DNA of 64,000 bases from assembly GCA_017537175.1 (NCBI GenBank), contig JAFYLH010000016.1, forward strand, positions 34,371 through 98,370, written 5' to 3'. Within the stretch, counting starts at the first letter, position 1, and the number at the start of each line of letters is the position of its first letter. A program made the translations under genes and the position numbers. The stretch is from Clostridia bacterium. Its GTDB lineage: Bacteria > Bacillota > Clostridia > Oscillospirales > CAG-272. A model generated the notes under the pieces. The model ran no database searches. It saw nothing but the letters and a program-made list of their open reading frames with translations, and was not told the DNA's origin. Of the stretch, positions 9,610 to 19,279 are shown piece by piece.

Positions 9610-10513
9610 TGTATCTTACCTCACATTCGATGTGTATGCCCTTATTTTGGTATATCTTATCCTTGATGATCTGTATAAGCTCAAGAACATCACGGGCGGT
9701 AGCACCGCCTTTGTTAATAACAAAGCCTGCGTGCTTTTCTGACACCTGAGCACCGCCTACACTATATCCCTTAAGACCCGCCTCGTCGATCAAAGCCGCC
9801 GTAAAATAACCCGGATAGCGTTTGAAGGTGCTTCCGGCACTCGGATACTCAAGAGGCTGTTTTTCCTTTCTTGCACGCACATGATCCTCCATAAGCGCAA
9901 GAACACTATCGGGGTCATCTGCTTTGGTCAGTCTGAATGCCGCACCTAAAATTATCCTGTCATTGTCCATATAGGTTGAGTAACGGTAGCCTAATTTATG
10001 GTCATCGGCATACAGTCTTTCTATCTTACCTGTTTTGGGATCATAAAAGTCGCTGTACACGAGGATATCGGAAATCTGTCCCTCATAAGCACCTGCATTC
10101 ATATATACCGCACCGCCGATGCTTCCCGGGATGCCGCAGGCAAAGGCAAAGCCGTCATAGCCCTCCTTGACCGCACGCACGCTGACAGCGGTAAGCTGAA
10201 CGCCTGCGTCACATATAAGAAGATCGTCCTCAAAGGAAAAGCTCTTCATCTTGGTGGTAAAAATAACAACACCTCTGAAGCCTTCATCCGAAAAAAGCAC
10301 ATTTGAACCGTTACCTATAACAACATACCTTATACCGTTTTTATTGACAAAATCAAGAACGGTGCAAAAGCTGTTACGGTCATGGGGAAAAAGAGCGATG
10401 TCACAAGGACCGCCGATACGAAAGGTAGTGTGATCCTTCATATCGGCATCCTTGATTATGTCAACTCTGTCACTGTATTCGCTTGTAATAAATTTGATCA
10501 GTTGATCCTTCAT
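9602..10513 (-). CDS. murB: UDP-N-acetylenolpyruvoylglucosamine reductase
   Basis: NADPH- and FAD-dependent reduction of UDP-GlcNAc-enolpyruvate to UDP-MurNAc, the second committed step of peptidoglycan precursor synthesis, in the cytoplasm. The 303-residue reading shows the FAD-binding motif VIGNGSNVLFSD and the SAGSTFKRYPG motif with the catalytic serine, followed by the conserved QVSEKHAGFVIN. I chose the ATG at 10513, with GGAG six bases upstream, over the one at 10525 that overlaps the tyrS stop but has no ribosome binding site. Confidence 0.94.
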   Translation of the reverse strand: MKDQLIKFITSEYSDRVDIIKDADMKDHTTFRIGGPCDIALFPHDRNSFCTVLDFVNKNGIRYVVIGNGSNVLFSDEGFRGVVIFTTKMKSFSFEDDLLICDAGVQLTAVSVRAVKEGYDGFAFACGIPGSIGGAVYMNAGAYEGQISDILVYSDFYDPKTGKIERLYADDHKLGYRYSTYMDNDRIILGAAFRLTKADDPDSVLALMEDHVRARKEKQPLEYPSAGSTFKRYPGYFTAALIDEAGLKGYSVGGAQVSEKHAGFVINKGGATARDVLELIQIIKDKIYQNKGIHIECEVRYID

Positions 10514-10524
10514 TATTATCTCCA

Positions 10525-11748
10525 TTAAAGGGTAAAGCGGTGGAATGTCTTTTTACCCTTCTTAACTATAAGTCCGTCACCCTCAAAGTCGGATGCGGAA
10601 TATTCCTTGGCAAAGTCGGTAACCTTATCGTCACCAACAGTAACACCGCCCTGCTGGATAAGGCGTCTTGCCTCGCCCTTGGAGGGGCAAAGCTTTGATA
10701 CCAGCATCATATCGATAATGTTGATCTTACCGTCAACAAAATTATCAGCGGTAAGCTCGGTCTTAGGCATATTTTCGATAGATCCGCCTGCAGAGAAGAG
10801 CGCTCTTGCCGCATCCAGAGCCTTGTTTGCTTCTTCTTCGTTATGAACAAGCTTGGTAAGCTCGTATGCAAGAACCTCCTTTGCCGCATTAAGCTGGCTG
10901 CCTTCAAGACCCTCGTACTTCTTGATCTCTTCAAGAGGAAGGAAGGTGAGCATCTTAAGACACTTGATAACATCGGCATCGCCAACATTTCTCCAGTACT
11001 GGAAGAAATCATAGGGAGAGGTCTTTTCGGGATCAAGCCAGATAGCGCCCTTTTCGGTCTTACCCATCTTCTTGCCCTCGCTGTTTGTGAGGAGCTGGAA
11101 GGTCATACCGTATGCTTCCTTACCCAGCTTACGACGGATAAGCTCAACGCCGCCGATGATATTGGACCACTGGTCATCACCGCCGAACTCGATAGCACAG
11201 CCGTAATCCTGATACAGCTTATAGAAGTCATAGCTCTGCATGATCATATAGTTGAATTCAAGGAATGTAAGGCCCTTTTCCATTCTGGACTTATAGCACT
11301 CTGCAGAAAGCATTCTGTTAACGCTGAAGTGAGGACCGATATCGCGGAGGAAATCAACATAGTTTAAGTCGAGCAGCCAATCACCGTTGTTTACAAACAG
11401 AGCCTTATCATCAGATGTGTCAATGAACTTTGCCATCTGCTTTTTAAAGCACTCAATGTTATGAGCGATAGTTTCCTTGGTAAGCATCTTACGCATATCG
11501 GTCTTGCCGGAGGGGTCACCTATCATACCTGTACCGCCGCCGAAAAGTGCGATAGGTCTGTGACCTGCGCGCTGCATATGAGCCATGATCTTCATCTGCA
11601 TAAAGTGACCTACATGAAGGCTGTCTGCAGTGGGGTCAAAGCCTATATAGAATGTTACCTTTTCATTTTCAAGAAGCTTTGCAATAGCCTCCTCGTTCGT
11701 GGACTGAGCTAAGAGTCCTCTTTCTTTAAATTCCTGATAAACGTTCAT
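10525..11748 (-). CDS. tyrS: Tyrosyl-tRNA synthetase
   Basis: Charges tRNA-Tyr. At 407 residues it has the class I HIGH-type motif HVGH near residue 45, the KMSKS-type motif KMGKT near 230, and a C-terminal S4 RNA-binding domain ([20 protein letters not shown]). It lies 15 bases after recN in the same tightly packed series. No T-box leader precedes it. Confidence 0.96.
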   Translation of the reverse strand: MNVYQEFKERGLLAQSTNEEAIAKLLENEKVTFYIGFDPTADSLHVGHFMQMKIMAHMQRAGHRPIALFGGGTGMIGDPSGKTDMRKMLTKETIAHNIECFKKQMAKFIDTSDDKALFVNNGDWLLDLNYVDFLRDIGPHFSVNRMLSAECYKSRMEKGLTFLEFNYMIMQSYDFYKLYQDYGCAIEFGGDDQWSNIIGGVELIRRKLGKEAYGMTFQLLTNSEGKKMGKTEKGAIWLDPEKTSPYDFFQYWRNVGDADVIKCLKMLTFLPLEEIKKYEGLEGSQLNAAKEVLAYELTKLVHNEEEANKALDAARALFSAGGSIENMPKTELTADNFVDGKINIIDMMLVSKLCPSKGEARRLIQQGGVTVGDDKVTDFAKEYSASDFEGDGLIVKKGKKTFHRFTL

Positions 11749-11763
11749 TTTTTATATGTCCTT

Positions 11764-13437
11764 TCAATTATTTGCTTGATTTATCAATTCTTTTGCACTT
11801 GACAAAAGCTTATCTGTTATTTCGGATCCGCCCATAATACGGGCGATCTCATAAACCCTTTCTTCATCATCAAGGGGTCTGACAGTTGTTTCTACCCTGT
11901 CGCCTACCAGCTTCTTTTCAATGAAAAGATGACTGTCTGATGCCGATGCCACCTGTGCCGAATGGGTAACACACAGAACCTGTGCATAGCCGCCGCTTTG
12001 CTTGAGCTTAAATCCAAGCTTTTGGGCGGTCTTGCCGGAAATACCCGTATCTATTTCATCATAGATAAGCGTCTGTGTTCCCTCTTTCTTGGCAAAAACG
12101 GTTTTCATAGCCAGCATTATTCTTGCAAGCTCGCCGCCCGATGCGATTTTTGACAGGGGCTTAGGTGCCTCACCGGGATTGGTGGAAATAAGAAACTGCA
12201 CATCGTCACAGCCGCAGGAATTAAGCTCGCATTGCCTGATGTCAACATTAAAGCCGACCTTATCCATATCAAGATACTTAAGCTCTGCCATGATCTCCTC
12301 ACAAAGCCTTGTTGCACCCGATTTTCTTATATTACTCAAATCTTCGGCAAGCTTTTGTGCCTGTGCGGTAAGTGAAATTATCTGCTTTTGATATTCGGCA
12401 GTCTGAATTTCGCTTAATTCAATAGAATCAAGAGCCTTGGCGGTTTTGTCGCGATAATCAAGTATCTCGTCAATGCTCTTTCCGTATTTGCGCTTGAGAC
12501 GGTTTATGGTATAAAGCCTTCCCTCTATAACATCAAGTGCGGCATCGGGATTCTCGATCTCAGCATCCCGCATATCATAATAGGTCTCGGCTATATCGGT
12601 AAGCTCGCTTAAAATCTCCTCAAGTCTGTCTATATATTCTTCGCCTTTGGGGTATATGTCCGAAAGCTCGGTGATAGATTTTTTTGCCATTTCTATAAGC
12701 TGGCAGGCACTTGTACCCTTGCTGTTATGGTAAAGAGCCCTGTATATAACGCTTACATTTTTTGAAATACGCTCAAGATTTTTGATCTTAAGCTTTCTTG
12801 ATTCAAGCTCCTCCTCCTCGCCCCGCTTGAGCTTTGCGGAATCGATATCGTCGAGCTGATACTTATACAGATCTATCATTCTCTGCTTTTCGGCATCATC
12901 CATATTAAGGGATGCAAGTGCCTTTTGCGCTTCACAGAGCTTTTGGTAAACCGATAAATATTCACTTATATCAATGCGCTGAGCCAGATATGCATCCAGC
13001 AGACCCAAATGCTGAGAATCATCCAGTAGAGTCTGATTGTCATGCTGTCCGTGTATGTTGATGAGATATTTGAGCACCTCGCGAAGAAGCGAGGCAGGAA
13101 CCACACGGGAATTAAGTCTGGCCTTTGATCTTCCGTCTGCGTATATATCACGCTGAACAAAAATACCGCCGTCCTCGTCACATTCTACACCCAGGTCGTT
13201 GATATATTTTTTATTTTGCTCGGATATGTCGGAGAAGTATGCGGAGACCATTGCGTGATCCTCGCCCGATCGGACAAGCTCGCGTGCGCTTCTTGCTCCG
13301 GTCAGAAGCGAAATAGAGTCAATGATCATCGATTTACCCGCTCCCGTCTCACCTGTCAGGGCATTAAAGCCGGGGCTGAACTCGATATCACAGCTCTTTA
13401 TGACAGCAATATTATTTATATGAAGTGCTGACAGCAT
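11764..13437 (-). CDS. recN: DNA repair protein RecN
   Basis: SMC-like ATPase that acts early at DNA double-strand breaks. The 557-residue protein has Walker A GETGAGKS near the N-terminus, two coiled-coil stretches in the middle (about 150-370), and at the C-terminus the ABC-type signature LSKIASGGELAR with Walker B LIYDEIDTGISG. It follows argR by nine bases; argR-recN is the usual order in Firmicutes. Confidence 0.96.
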   Translation of the reverse strand: MLSALHINNIAVIKSCDIEFSPGFNALTGETGAGKSMIIDSISLLTGARSARELVRSGEDHAMVSAYFSDISEQNKKYINDLGVECDEDGGIFVQRDIYADGRSKARLNSRVVPASLLREVLKYLINIHGQHDNQTLLDDSQHLGLLDAYLAQRIDISEYLSVYQKLCEAQKALASLNMDDAEKQRMIDLYKYQLDDIDSAKLKRGEEEELESRKLKIKNLERISKNVSVIYRALYHNSKGTSACQLIEMAKKSITELSDIYPKGEEYIDRLEEILSELTDIAETYYDMRDAEIENPDAALDVIEGRLYTINRLKRKYGKSIDEILDYRDKTAKALDSIELSEIQTAEYQKQIISLTAQAQKLAEDLSNIRKSGATRLCEEIMAELKYLDMDKVGFNVDIRQCELNSCGCDDVQFLISTNPGEAPKPLSKIASGGELARIMLAMKTVFAKKEGTQTLIYDEIDTGISGKTAQKLGFKLKQSGGYAQVLCVTHSAQVASASDSHLFIEKKLVGDRVETTVRPLDDEERVYEIARIMGGSEITDKLLSSAKELINQANN

Positions 13438-13446
13438 AATTTCTCC

Positions 13447-13902
13447 CTATTTTATATTAAGTATATTTTTAAAGTTTCGGGTATATTCCTCGGCCTTCTC
13501 GGGAGTACGCATAACAATAAAAATAGTATCATCACCTGCAATACTTCCCACTATTTCGTTCCAACCCAGAGCATCTATAGCTGCTGCCGCCGCCTGTGCC
13601 ATACCCGAAAGGGTCTTTAGCACTATCATATTGCAGGCACATTCAACACTTGTTATGGTCTCGCGGACAATATACTGATACTTGGTTGAATATATCTGAG
13701 AGTCATGGGTGGGCACTGCATACTTATATGCGTTATGCCCTGCCGCAACCTTGGTAAGCTTAAGCTCTCTGATATCGCGGGATATTGTAGCCTGTGTTAC
13801 ATCATAGCCGCGATCCTTAAGCTTTTCTATAAGCTCGTCCTGTGTTTCAATGTTATATGAATTTACGATCTTTATTATTTCGTTATGTCTTTTATATTTC
13901 AT
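13447..13902 (-). CDS. argR: Arginine repressor ArgR/AhrC
   Basis: Arginine-dependent transcription regulator, 151 residues, the normal length. The N-terminal winged helix contains YDVTQATISRDIRELKL, and the C-terminal hexamerisation and arginine-binding domain contains GSIAGDDTIFIV. The ATG at 13902 was chosen because the family starts with MKYKRH-like sequence and GGGG precedes it; in-frame codons further upstream lie inside nadK. Its place between nadK and recN is conserved in Firmicutes and does not itself point to arginine genes nearby. Confidence 0.95.
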   Translation of the reverse strand: MKYKRHNEIIKIVNSYNIETQDELIEKLKDRGYDVTQATISRDIRELKLTKVAAGHNAYKYAVPTHDSQIYSTKYQYIVRETITSVECACNMIVLKTLSGMAQAAAAAIDALGWNEIVGSIAGDDTIFIVMRTPEKAEEYTRNFKNILNIK

Positions 13903-13910
13903 TTTAACCC

Positions 13911-14705
13911 CTAATTCATTTTTTTGCTTAAGGTACGGTAAAAGCACTCATCCTTAATGCGGACAAGCTTGGTAAATGTATCACTGCGTTTAATAATGAC
14001 CGACTCTGAGTTCTTTATCTCAAGGTTATCACCGCCGTCAACGGTTATAAACATCGGTATATCACGCTCGGTTTCGTTTTTTATCATCAGCTCATTTTTA
14101 CCCGAAAGTATAACAGGTCGGCAATTGAGCGAATGAGCACAGACGGGAGTTGCAATAAGACACTCAACACCCGGGTCAACCACAGGTCCGCCTGCCGCCA
14201 TAGAATAGGCCGTAGAGCCTGTAGGGGTAGCGATTATAATACCGTCTGCATTATATCTTGTAAGGTACTGACCGTTACTGTACAGCGAAAAGCTGACCAA
14301 CTTGGAAACTCTGCCGTTGGAAAGAACTGCATCATTTAAAGCAATATACTCGGAGCCATCAGGTGTTTTGACCGAAAGCATCATCCGTTCTTCAATATGA
14401 AAATTACCGCTGAAGAAGCTGTCTATAAGATGAAGCTCATCCTTTTCAAGCTCCGCCATATATCCGATCCTGCCAAGGTTTACCGACAGTATGGGGATAC
14501 CAAGCCTTGCAGCTCTGTGACTGGCTCTCATAATAGAACCGTCACCACCCAGCACTATATACAGATCTGCTTCCGCTGAGGCGGTAGCTCCGTCATCAAG
14601 GCAGATCGAATAACTGCACTCATAATTATCCAAAAGTGCTGTAAGCTTATTTGTATATATAAAATCCTTATCCTTTTGTTTATTTGGAATTACAACTATC
14701 CTCAT
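13911..14705 (-). CDS. nadK: NAD kinase
   Basis: Phosphorylates NAD to NADP in the cytoplasm. The 264-residue protein has the NAD kinase signature GGDGSIMRA and the later motif YNADGIIIATPTGSTAYSMA that forms the nucleotide site. It overlaps the end of tlyA by 26 bases, which suggests translational coupling. Confidence 0.95.
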   Translation of the reverse strand: MRIVVIPNKQKDKDFIYTNKLTALLDNYECSYSICLDDGATASAEADLYIVLGGDGSIMRASHRAARLGIPILSVNLGRIGYMAELEKDELHLIDSFFSGNFHIEERMMLSVKTPDGSEYIALNDAVLSNGRVSKLVSFSLYSNGQYLTRYNADGIIIATPTGSTAYSMAAGGPVVDPGVECLIATPVCAHSLNCRPVILSGKNELMIKNETERDIPMFITVDGGDNLEIKNSESVIIKRSDTFTKLVRIKDECFYRTLSKKMN

Positions 14706-15420
14706 AACGAAAATATCCTATATATTCTGTATTACCGTCTCCGCCCTTTATGGGAGATGTCATTATATCGATATACCTGAAGCCGCAGGCCTCTGCGGAG
14801 GCGATAACATTTTCAATGGCTGCTTTTACAGCCTTTTCATTTTTAACTATGCCGTTTTTACCTATATTGGCTCTACCCACCTCAAACTGAGGCTTGATAA
14901 GAGTAATAAGATATGCACCATTGCCAAGCACCGAGGTAAGAGCAGAGTGAATAAGTGTCTGGGAAATGAATGATACATCCATAACGCAAAGACCTATTTC
15001 TTCAGGAATTATTTCCCGGGAAATCTCTCTTGCGTTGCAACCTTCGATAGATATGACCCTTGTATCCTCCGACAGCCTTTTATCAAGCTGTCCGTGGCCG
15101 CAATCTACTGCATAGACCCTTACCGCACCCTCCTGTAAAAGACAATCGGTAAAGCCCCCTGTAGATGCACCTATATCAAGACATATCATATCGGCAACCA
15201 AAGGAGCAAATCTGTCAAGTGCGCCCTTAAGCTTAAGACCTCCGCGGCTGACATAGGGCATTACCTCGCCTCTGATCTCGATTACGGCGTCAACAAGGTC
15301 TCGGGAGGCCTTGGTGATCAAAGCACCGTCAGCATAAACGATCCCCTCTGATATCATATCCTGAGCCTTTTTACGGCTTTGTGCTATTCCCTTTTCAACA
15401 AGGTAGATATCGGCTCTCAT
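14680..15420 (-). CDS. tlyA: TlyA family rRNA (cytidine-2'-O) methyltransferase
   Basis: A 246-residue protein with an N-terminal S4 RNA-binding domain (MRADIYLVEKGIAQSRKKAQ) and an FtsJ-like methyltransferase domain with the SAM motif CLDIGASTGGFTDCLL. TlyA proteins 2'-O-methylate cytidines in 16S and 23S rRNA; the old name hemolysin is misleading. The start overlaps the ispA stop (ATGA). In many Firmicutes dxs sits between ispA and tlyA; here it is absent. Confidence 0.92.
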   Translation of the reverse strand: MRADIYLVEKGIAQSRKKAQDMISEGIVYADGALITKASRDLVDAVIEIRGEVMPYVSRGGLKLKGALDRFAPLVADMICLDIGASTGGFTDCLLQEGAVRVYAVDCGHGQLDKRLSEDTRVISIEGCNAREISREIIPEEIGLCVMDVSFISQTLIHSALTSVLGNGAYLITLIKPQFEVGRANIGKNGIVKNEKAVKAAIENVIASAEACGFRYIDIMTSPIKGGDGNTEYIGYFRYEDSCNSK

Positions 15421-16304
15421 TTGTTACGGGTCAAAAGGTAATCGGCAAAATCACAAAGGATCTCGCTTCCGGGATAAGAAGCTATGGCTTCCTTCGCCTC
15501 CTCGGTAAGCTTTGCAGCCTCCTTGTAAGCCTCTTCGACACTCATAAATGTAAGGAATGTGGTCTTGTTCTGTTCCTCGTCACTGCCAATAGGCTTTCCG
15601 AATATAGCCTCGTCGCCTGTTTTGTCAAGAATATCATCAACGATCTGGAATGCAAGTCCGATACAGGAAGCATACTTGTCGGCTGCCGTAAGCTTCTCGG
15701 GATCACATTTATCCTGTGCGGCAATACAGCCGAGCTGTGATGCACATCTGATAAGACAGCCTGTTTTTCTTGCGTGGAGATATTTTAAAGTATCGAGATC
15801 AATATCCTTACCCTCGGAAAGCAGGTCGATCTGCTGTCCGCCAACCATACCCATAGGGCCAGCCATATATGCAAGGAGATTTACGGCCTTAACGATATTG
15901 TCGGCACTTACATACCGATTGGAGGATGCTATCTCAAATGCATATGTAAGAAGCGAATCACCGCAAAGAAGTGCGTTTGCTTCTCCGAATTTGACATGAT
16001 TGGTAGGCTTGCCGCGTCTTAAGGTATCGTTGTCCATACAGGGCAGATCGTCGTGAACCAATGAATAAGAATGGATACACTCGATAGCGGTAGCAAAAGG
16101 AAGCACCGCATTGTCATCACCGCCCCAGAGACGGCAGAACTCTATAGCCAAAAAGGGTCTTACCCTCTTACCGCCGTCAAGAACACCGTATCTCATTGCA
16201 TCAAAGAGCACGGGGTATTTATCATCATCTATAGAAAAATATCTTTCAAGGGTGCGCTCCATAAGAGCCGCATCATCGTTTATCATTACTTTAAGCTCAG
16301 CCAT
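15417..16304 (-). CDS. ispA: Polyprenyl synthetase (farnesyl/geranyl diphosphate synthase)
   Basis: Condenses isopentenyl diphosphate with allylic diphosphates to make isoprenoid precursors. The 295-residue protein has both Asp-rich motifs: HDDLPCMDND (first) and FQIVDDILD (second), plus the GGKRVRPF lysine/arginine motif. It starts behind AAGGAG and overlaps the end of xseB by eight bases. Confidence 0.94.
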   Translation of the reverse strand: MAELKVMINDDAALMERTLERYFSIDDDKYPVLFDAMRYGVLDGGKRVRPFLAIEFCRLWGGDDNAVLPFATAIECIHSYSLVHDDLPCMDNDTLRRGKPTNHVKFGEANALLCGDSLLTYAFEIASSNRYVSADNIVKAVNLLAYMAGPMGMVGGQQIDLLSEGKDIDLDTLKYLHARKTGCLIRCASQLGCIAAQDKCDPEKLTAADKYASCIGLAFQIVDDILDKTGDEAIFGKPIGSDEEQNKTTFLTFMSVEEAYKEAAKLTEEAKEAIASYPGSEILCDFADYLLTRNK

Positions 16305-16500
16305 TTGTCTGCTCCTTTGTTAATACAGTAATTCTCATCTGCGCTTCATCAAGCTCCTTTGTGCAGCTGCGCACAAGTGCGGTGCCCTCCTCAAACAGAG
16401 CCAACGATTTATCAAGATCTGCATCCGATGACTCAAGCATACGGACTATTTCCTCAAGCCGTTTGAGATTTTGTTCAAAGGTCTGCTTATTTTCAGACAT
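16297..16500 (-). CDS. xseB: Exodeoxyribonuclease VII small subunit
   Basis: A 67-residue helical protein with the family pattern FEQNLKRLEEIVRMLES and LDKSLALFEEGTAL. It assembles with XseA into exonuclease VII, which degrades single-stranded DNA. The ATG at 16500 has AAGGAG upstream inside the xseA stop region; a longer reading into xseA is not needed. Confidence 0.94.
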   Translation of the reverse strand: MSENKQTFEQNLKRLEEIVRMLESSDADLDKSLALFEEGTALVRSCTKELDEAQMRITVLTKEQTNG

Positions 16501-16501
16501 T

Positions 16502-17785
16502 TTATTTCTCCTTTGTTTCCAAAGCTTCGGCAACAATAATGCCGTCGCTGACATTTAAATTCAACTTATCTCCGACAGAAATGTCGGCAACCGATTTCAC
16601 AAGAGCTCCGTCACCGTCAAACACCGCACTGTATCCTCTTGATATTACAGACATTGGGTTCAGGACTTCAAGCTTGGCGGTCAGTCTTACATAGCTTGTT
16701 TTACTTCGTTCATAAACAAAGCGCATATCGTTATTCAGGGATAATTCTATGCTTGAAAGAGAGTTTTGCCTTTTAGCAATAGCTTGCTGCATTGTAAGGT
16801 AGAGCTTTTCTCTGAGATATTCGGTATGGATGCGCTTATCCTCCACCAGATTGATAGGTGATTGCAGAAGCCTGTGCTTAGCGCATCTTTCTACCTTAAG
16901 TCTGCGGGCAGAAATACTGAGATTTAATGAATTTTCCATCTTTTTGACAACATTGCCAAGCTGTCGTTTAAGATCATCTGCCGACGGAACAGCAAGCTCT
17001 GCCGCCGCAGAGGGGGTAGGCGCTCTGAGGTCGCTTACAAAATCACAGATGGTAAAATCGGTTTCGTGTCCCACCGCTGAAATAACAGGTATGGGACAGT
17101 TATATATCCGCTGTGCAAGTATTTCGGAATTAAAAGACCACAGATCCTCTATAGAACCGCCGCCACGGCCGATTATTATAACATCGGCGCATCTGTTAAG
17201 AGAAAAATAATCAATACCTCTGCAAAGATCCTCCTCTGCTCCCTTACCCTGTACAAGGCTGGGATAAAGGATCATTTGGGCAATCGGGTACCTGCGGGAT
17301 ATGACATTTTTTATATCCTGAATTGCCGCACCTGTTTCTGATGTAATAACACCTATACTGCGGGGATATTTTGGGATAGGCTTTTTATGTGCCGGGTCAA
17401 AGAACCCCTTTTGCGCAAGCTTTTGCTTTGTTTGCTCGTACTTAAGGTACAGATCTCCTATGCCGTCAGCCTCAAGCTTATCCACATAAAAGATAAACTG
17501 TCCGTCACGGACAAACAGAGAGGCTCTGCCGTGAGCCGTAACCTTCATTCCGTCCTGCGGTTTAAAGGCAAGCTTTACCGCATAGGAGGAAAACATAACG
17601 CATCTTACCTGCGCTTCCTCATCCTTAAGAGAAAAATACAGGTGTCCGCTTTTATAATGGTTTGTAAAATTGGATATCTCACCGCGGATATTTACCGATG
17701 TAAGATATGAGCTGCCCTCAACTATTCGCTTGACAAAATCGTTAAGAGCCTTTATGCTCAGAACTGTATTATCCGAAAAATTCAT
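16502..17785 (-). CDS. xseA: Exodeoxyribonuclease VII large subunit
   Basis: Catalytic subunit of exonuclease VII, 427 residues. The N-terminal OB-fold (about 1-100, VNIRGEISNFTNHYKSGHLY) binds single-stranded DNA, the catalytic region carries IIGRGGGSIEDLWSFN, and a long coiled-coil follows (about 280-370) with a C-terminal strand region. It starts at an ATG overlapping the stop of the preceding gene (TAATG). Confidence 0.96.
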   Translation of the reverse strand: MNFSDNTVLSIKALNDFVKRIVEGSSYLTSVNIRGEISNFTNHYKSGHLYFSLKDEEAQVRCVMFSSYAVKLAFKPQDGMKVTAHGRASLFVRDGQFIFYVDKLEADGIGDLYLKYEQTKQKLAQKGFFDPAHKKPIPKYPRSIGVITSETGAAIQDIKNVISRRYPIAQMILYPSLVQGKGAEEDLCRGIDYFSLNRCADVIIIGRGGGSIEDLWSFNSEILAQRIYNCPIPVISAVGHETDFTICDFVSDLRAPTPSAAAELAVPSADDLKRQLGNVVKKMENSLNLSISARRLKVERCAKHRLLQSPINLVEDKRIHTEYLREKLYLTMQQAIAKRQNSLSSIELSLNNDMRFVYERSKTSYVRLTAKLEVLNPMSVISRGYSAVFDGDGALVKSVADISVGDKLNLNVSDGIIVAEALETKEK

Positions 17786-18690
17786 TAGTTTAGTTCATCA
17801 TAGGCAAGCAGAGCTGTACCTGCTGCATTATCGGATGAAAAAGCAGGCTCTGCAAAATATGCACCGTACTTTTTCTCAAAGTGATCCTTGATCCGCTTAT
17901 TACTCATTACACCGCCGGAATATACCAAGGGAAGGTCTCCGAAATCGGATATAAGATTCTCGGTCATCTTATCCAGGGTACGAAGAACAAAATCGATGGT
18001 AAAAGCAGCTACATTTTCCTTTGGTTCCCCGTTTTTATACAGCTTTGCAGCCATATTTTCAAGCCCTGACATATTACAGCTATATCCGTTAACGCTAATT
18101 TTGGCTGATTTAAATGTTCCGTTTTCGGCAAGCCTTTCAAGCTGAGCACCGCAAGGAAACTTTAGTCCTAACATAACGCCCACACGGTCGATAGCCTGTC
18201 CTGCCGTCAGATCATTTGTACCGCCGATAAGCTCTATATTACCGTTTTTGACATGTAAGACCTCTGTTGTACCGCCAGACAAATGAAAGGCAAGGTATTC
18301 CTTACCCAACAGATGCTCGGCATGTGCGGAATAAAGTGCCGCCCGAATATGTCCTCTCTGGTGTGAAAAGGCATAACAGGGTATATCAAGCAATGCCGCA
18401 AGAGATTCGGCATATGCCTTACCGCACAAAAAGCAAGGCATATATGAGCCTTGGTTATCTCTTGGGTATGCACTGTAGCCGATAGTACAAATATCGGCCT
18501 TGCCAAGCATTTTTGCAACCTCGGGCAGGTTTACGGTGTGAGCAAAAACAGCATCGCTCTGTCTGAGTCCCCGCTCGCCCTCCTTGACAGGCAGGAGCAT
18601 CTTTTGATTGGAAATGATCTCTCCATCCTTGGTGCACAGCGCCATAGAGGTTGTATAATTACTTGTATCTATTCCGAGAATATAGCTCAT
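17785..18690 (-). CDS. Kae1/TsaD-like ASKHA-fold protein
   Basis: A 301-residue relative of TsaD, the enzyme that adds threonylcarbamoyl to A37 of ANN-decoding tRNAs. It opens with ILGIDTSNYTTSMALC, keeps the two metal-ligand histidines (SHQRGH) and has the late LVYSGGVMSNK ATP-binding motif. It is shorter than canonical TsaD (about 335-340 residues), and similar proteins sit beside nusB/xseA in many Clostridia, where they appear to be paralogues of the true tsaD. I therefore give no symbol. It overlaps nusB by four bases (ATGA). Confidence 0.82.
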   Translation of the reverse strand: MSYILGIDTSNYTTSMALCTKDGEIISNQKMLLPVKEGERGLRQSDAVFAHTVNLPEVAKMLGKADICTIGYSAYPRDNQGSYMPCFLCGKAYAESLAALLDIPCYAFSHQRGHIRAALYSAHAEHLLGKEYLAFHLSGGTTEVLHVKNGNIELIGGTNDLTAGQAIDRVGVMLGLKFPCGAQLERLAENGTFKSAKISVNGYSCNMSGLENMAAKLYKNGEPKENVAAFTIDFVLRTLDKMTENLISDFGDLPLVYSGGVMSNKRIKDHFEKKYGAYFAEPAFSSDNAAGTALLAYDELN

Positions 18691-19097
18691 TTATCCTTTA
18701 ATCCCTTGTTTGCTGCAACGGTATTAAGAACCCCGTTTACAAACTTAGGTGCTTTTTCGTCATCGTATTTTTTTGCAAGCTCAACAGCCTCGTTGATGGA
18801 AACAGCAAAGGGTACATCACTCATATTGAGCATCTCATAGACCGAAATACGCATAATGTTGATAACTACCTTTGAAAGTCTGGAAAGCTTCCAGCCCTTG
18901 GCGGTAGCCGCAATCTCTGCATCAAGAGCATCCTTGGTATCAAGAACACCGAAAAATACCGTCTTTAAGTATTCATCGTCCTCATATCCGCCTATCTCAA
19001 GAGCGCTTGTATAGAACTCAGAAAAATCCTCATCGTTTTTAAAATCTGCTTCAAACAGCATAATAAATGCCGCTTCTCTGTAACCGCGTCTGTCCAT
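18687..19097 (-). CDS. nusB: Transcription antitermination factor NusB
   Basis: A 136-residue helical protein that, with NusE, binds boxA of rRNA transcripts and prevents early termination. The family pattern is clear: MDRRGYREAAFIMLFEADF at the start and SVVINIMRISVYEML-like and PFAVSINEAVELAKKYDDEK stretches later. It is the first gene of the long minus-strand series that runs to about 2 kb; a perfect -35/near-perfect -10 promoter lies 38-66 bases upstream. Confidence 0.95.
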   Translation of the reverse strand: MDRRGYREAAFIMLFEADFKNDEDFSEFYTSALEIGGYEDDEYLKTVFFGVLDTKDALDAEIAATAKGWKLSRLSKVVINIMRISVYEMLNMSDVPFAVSINEAVELAKKYDDEKAPKFVNGVLNTVAANKGLKDK

Positions 19098-19134
19098 TTG
19101 TTTTCCTTTCGGATTATATAATTATAGATATTAT

Positions 19135-19163
19135 ATTGTATAATAAAAATAACAAAATGTCAA
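19135..19163 (-). promoter_or_regulatory. Sigma-A promoter of the nusB operon
   Basis: Minus-strand TTGACA (19158-19163), 17-base spacer, TACAAT (19135-19140). It is the only strong promoter seen upstream of the series from nusB toward dnaE. Confidence 0.75.
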
Positions 19164-19244
19164 CATATTTATACAGTATATACTGAATATTATGTATATT
19201 AATAAAAATTTATAAAATCTTAATACAATTTTCCCCGATTGTGT

Positions 19245-19250
19245 TATAAT
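19245..19250 (+). promoter_or_regulatory. Possible -10 box of the small membrane protein gene
   Basis: A perfect TATAAT 30 bases before the start codon at 19280. No good -35 lies at the right distance, so the promoter is weak or needs an activator. Confidence 0.35.
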
Positions 19251-19279
19251 GGAGAAAACATAATCAAAGGATCATAACA

